Positions 25,402-26,540 of a DNA stretch of 26,540 nucleotides are shown piece after piece. Under the pieces are notes generated by a model. It ran no database searches, was not told the DNA's origin, and was given only the letters and a program-made list of their open reading frames with translations. The stretch is from the NCBI GenBank assembly GCA_016200125.1, contig JACQFK010000403.1, positions 1 to 26,540 on the forward strand, given 5' to 3'. Position 1 is the stretch's first letter. Every line of letters starts with the position of its first letter. The stretch comes from Planctomycetota bacterium. GTDB taxonomy: Bacteria; Planctomycetota; MHYJ01; JACPRB01. The position numbers and the translations under genes are program-made.

Positions 25402-26540
25402 GGGTTCAGCCCGATCAGGTTGCCGTTCTCGTCGATGTCCATGCGCTCCGACGCCGGCTCCGTGGGCAGACCGGGCATCGTCATCACGTCCCCGAGGAGC
25501 GGATAGAGGAATCCGGCTCCCGCGGAGGCGCGGACCTGCTGGATCGGCACGCGGAAGCCCGTGGGCGCCCCGCGGAGCTTCGAGTCGTGCGAGATCGAAA
25601 GGTGCGTCTTCGCCATGCAGACCGGCAGGCCGCCCAGGCCCCACGCCGTGTAGCGGTCGATCTCCTCTTCCGCGCGGGGGGAGAAGTCGACCCCGTCGGC
25701 GCCGTAGACGTCGCGCGCGATCGTCTCGATCTTCTCGCGGACCGGCCGGGTGACGTCGTAGAAGGGGCGGCATTCCGAGGGGGTTTCGCAGGCCTTCGCG
25801 ACGGCCCGGGCCGCCGCCTCCGCGCCCGCCCCGCCCCGCCCGTAGGCTTCGATGATCTCCACGCCCGCGGCGCCCGCCGCCTTCGCGGCGCGGACGACGG
25901 CCTCGATCTCCCGCTCCGTGTCGTCCGGGAAGCGGTTGATCGCGACCACGGCCGGGACGCCCGCGCGCCGGACGATCCCGATCATCCGCGCGAGGTTCGC
26001 GCTCCCCTTCTCCACCGCGTCGACGTTTTCCGCCAGCAGGGCCCCCGGAAGGGGCCGGCCCGGCTTCACGCCGTAGCTCCCGCCGTGCAGCTTGCAGGCG
26101 CGGACCGTCGCGACGATCATCGCCGCGTCCGCCGCGAGCCCGCTCACCCGGCACTTGATGTCCACGAACTTCTCGAAGCCCAGGTCGGCGCCGAAGCCGC
26201 TCTCGGTGACGACGAAGTCGGCGCAGCGGACGGCGATCAGATCGGCGATCACCGAGCTGTTGCCGTGCGCGATGTTGCCGAAGGGCCCCGCGTGGATGAA
26301 GGCCGGCGTGTTCTCGATCGTCTGGAGCAGGTTGGGTTTGAAGGCGTCGCGCAGGAGCACCGCCATCGCCCCGGCGCCCTTCAGGTCCTCCGACGAGACC
26401 GGCGCGCCGTCCCGGCTGCGCCCCACGAGGATCCGGCCGAGCCGGAGCCGCAGGTCGTCGTAGGAGGTCGACAGCGCGAGGATCGCCATCACCTCGCTCG
26501 CGACCGCGATGTCGAAGCGGGTGGAGCGCTCGCCCTTCTC
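25398..26540 (-). CDS. fhs: formate-tetrahydrofolate ligase, C-terminal part
   Basis: The gene is cut by the window end; 380 residues are visible, about the last two thirds of the usual 550 or so. The reading frame stays open to base 26540 and reads FDIAVASEVMAIL there, a family-typical segment, so the GTG and ATG near 26490 are internal. The enzyme joins formate to THF using ATP, giving 10-formyl-THF. Clear family stretches are HAGPFGNIAHGNSSVIAD (substrate region), TESGFGADLGFEKFVDIKCR, VVAINRFPDDTE, and the end GDVMTMPGLP...MDIDENGNLIGLNP. It overlaps folD by four bases, so the two are co-translated. The N-terminal ATP-binding part is not visible. Confidence 0.96.
   Translation of the reverse strand, partial: EKGERSTRFDIAVASEVMAILALSTSYDDLRLRLGRILVGRSRDGAPVSSEDLKGAGAMAVLLRDAFKPNLLQTIENTPAFIHAGPFGNIAHGNSSVIADLIAVRCADFVVTESGFGADLGFEKFVDIKCRVSGLAADAAMIVATVRACKLHGGSYGVKPGRPLPGALLAENVDAVEKGSANLARMIGIVRRAGVPAVVAINRFPDDTEREIEAVVRAAKAAGAAGVEIIEAYGRGGAGAEAAARAVAKACETPSECRPFYDVTRPVREKIETIARDVYGADGVDFSPRAEEEIDRYTAWGLGGLPVCMAKTHLSISHDSKLRGAPTGFRVPIQQVRASAGAGFLYPLLGDVMTMPGLPTEPASERMDIDENGNLIGLNP

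Noticed and set aside
26487..26492. GTG/ATG as the start of fhs
   Set aside because: The frame continues to the window edge with family-typical sequence, so the true start is outside.

Overview
The window is GC-rich, tightly packed bacterial DNA with 30 protein genes; I saw no RNA genes, insertion sequences or CRISPR. The best taxonomic clue is the adjacent pair of a Planctomycete-cytochrome/DUF1549/DUF1553 protein and a Tat-exported DUF1501 protein. This suggests Planctomycetota or a nearby PVC-type lineage. MurJ shows that the organism makes peptidoglycan. Many neighbouring genes overlap by 1-4 bases (ATGA, TTGA or TGATG junctions). Several convergent pairs overlap or nearly touch, with no visible terminator.

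Layout. 1-1001: a secreted alpha/beta hydrolase. 1011-5914 (minus): an operon of a GntR/FCD regulator, the cytochrome/DUF1553 protein and the DUF1501 protein. 6045-6914: dapA, divergent from gntR. 6995-8025: a probable toxin-antitoxin pair, made of an excisionase-type HTH protein with an unknown C-terminal domain and a PIN ribonuclease, with visibly lower GC at its start. 8022-11498 (minus): a membrane protein with three PKD domains, a NifS-like cysteine desulfurase, CutA and a small NTF2-like membrane protein. 11551-16226 (plus): a PH-like membrane protein, MurJ, a MazG-like hydrolase, an unknown membrane-anchored protein, dUTPase and a conserved hypothetical protein. 16223-18587 (minus): six fully overlapping genes (VOC protein, MoaD, MoaE, YjbQ, an unknown protein, an FMN reductase). 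18672-21367 (plus): a processive GT2 glycosyltransferase, a sugar-nucleotide epimerase and a small zinc-ribbon membrane protein. 21380-22789 (minus): a protein with six zinc ribbons. 22870-24563 (plus): two tandem exported creatininase-family paralogues. 24541-26540 (minus): folD and fhs, with fhs running off the end of the window.

How the genes fit together. fhs and folD form a tetrahydrofolate one-carbon module, but this FolD has lost the three classic active-site residues (K, Q and D are replaced by Q, H and E). dUTPase and the MazG-like enzyme look like nucleotide-pool cleaning. MoaD and MoaE form molybdopterin synthase. The GT2 enzyme and epimerase are a likely exopolysaccharide unit. 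An 8-bp AT-rich word, ATATAGTT, occurs as an inverted pair between gntR and dapA and as a tandem pair at the start of the HTH-PIN operon, which hints at a shared or captured regulator site. Several first genes have a -10-like hexamer only 5-7 bases before the start codon, which suggests leaderless mRNAs.
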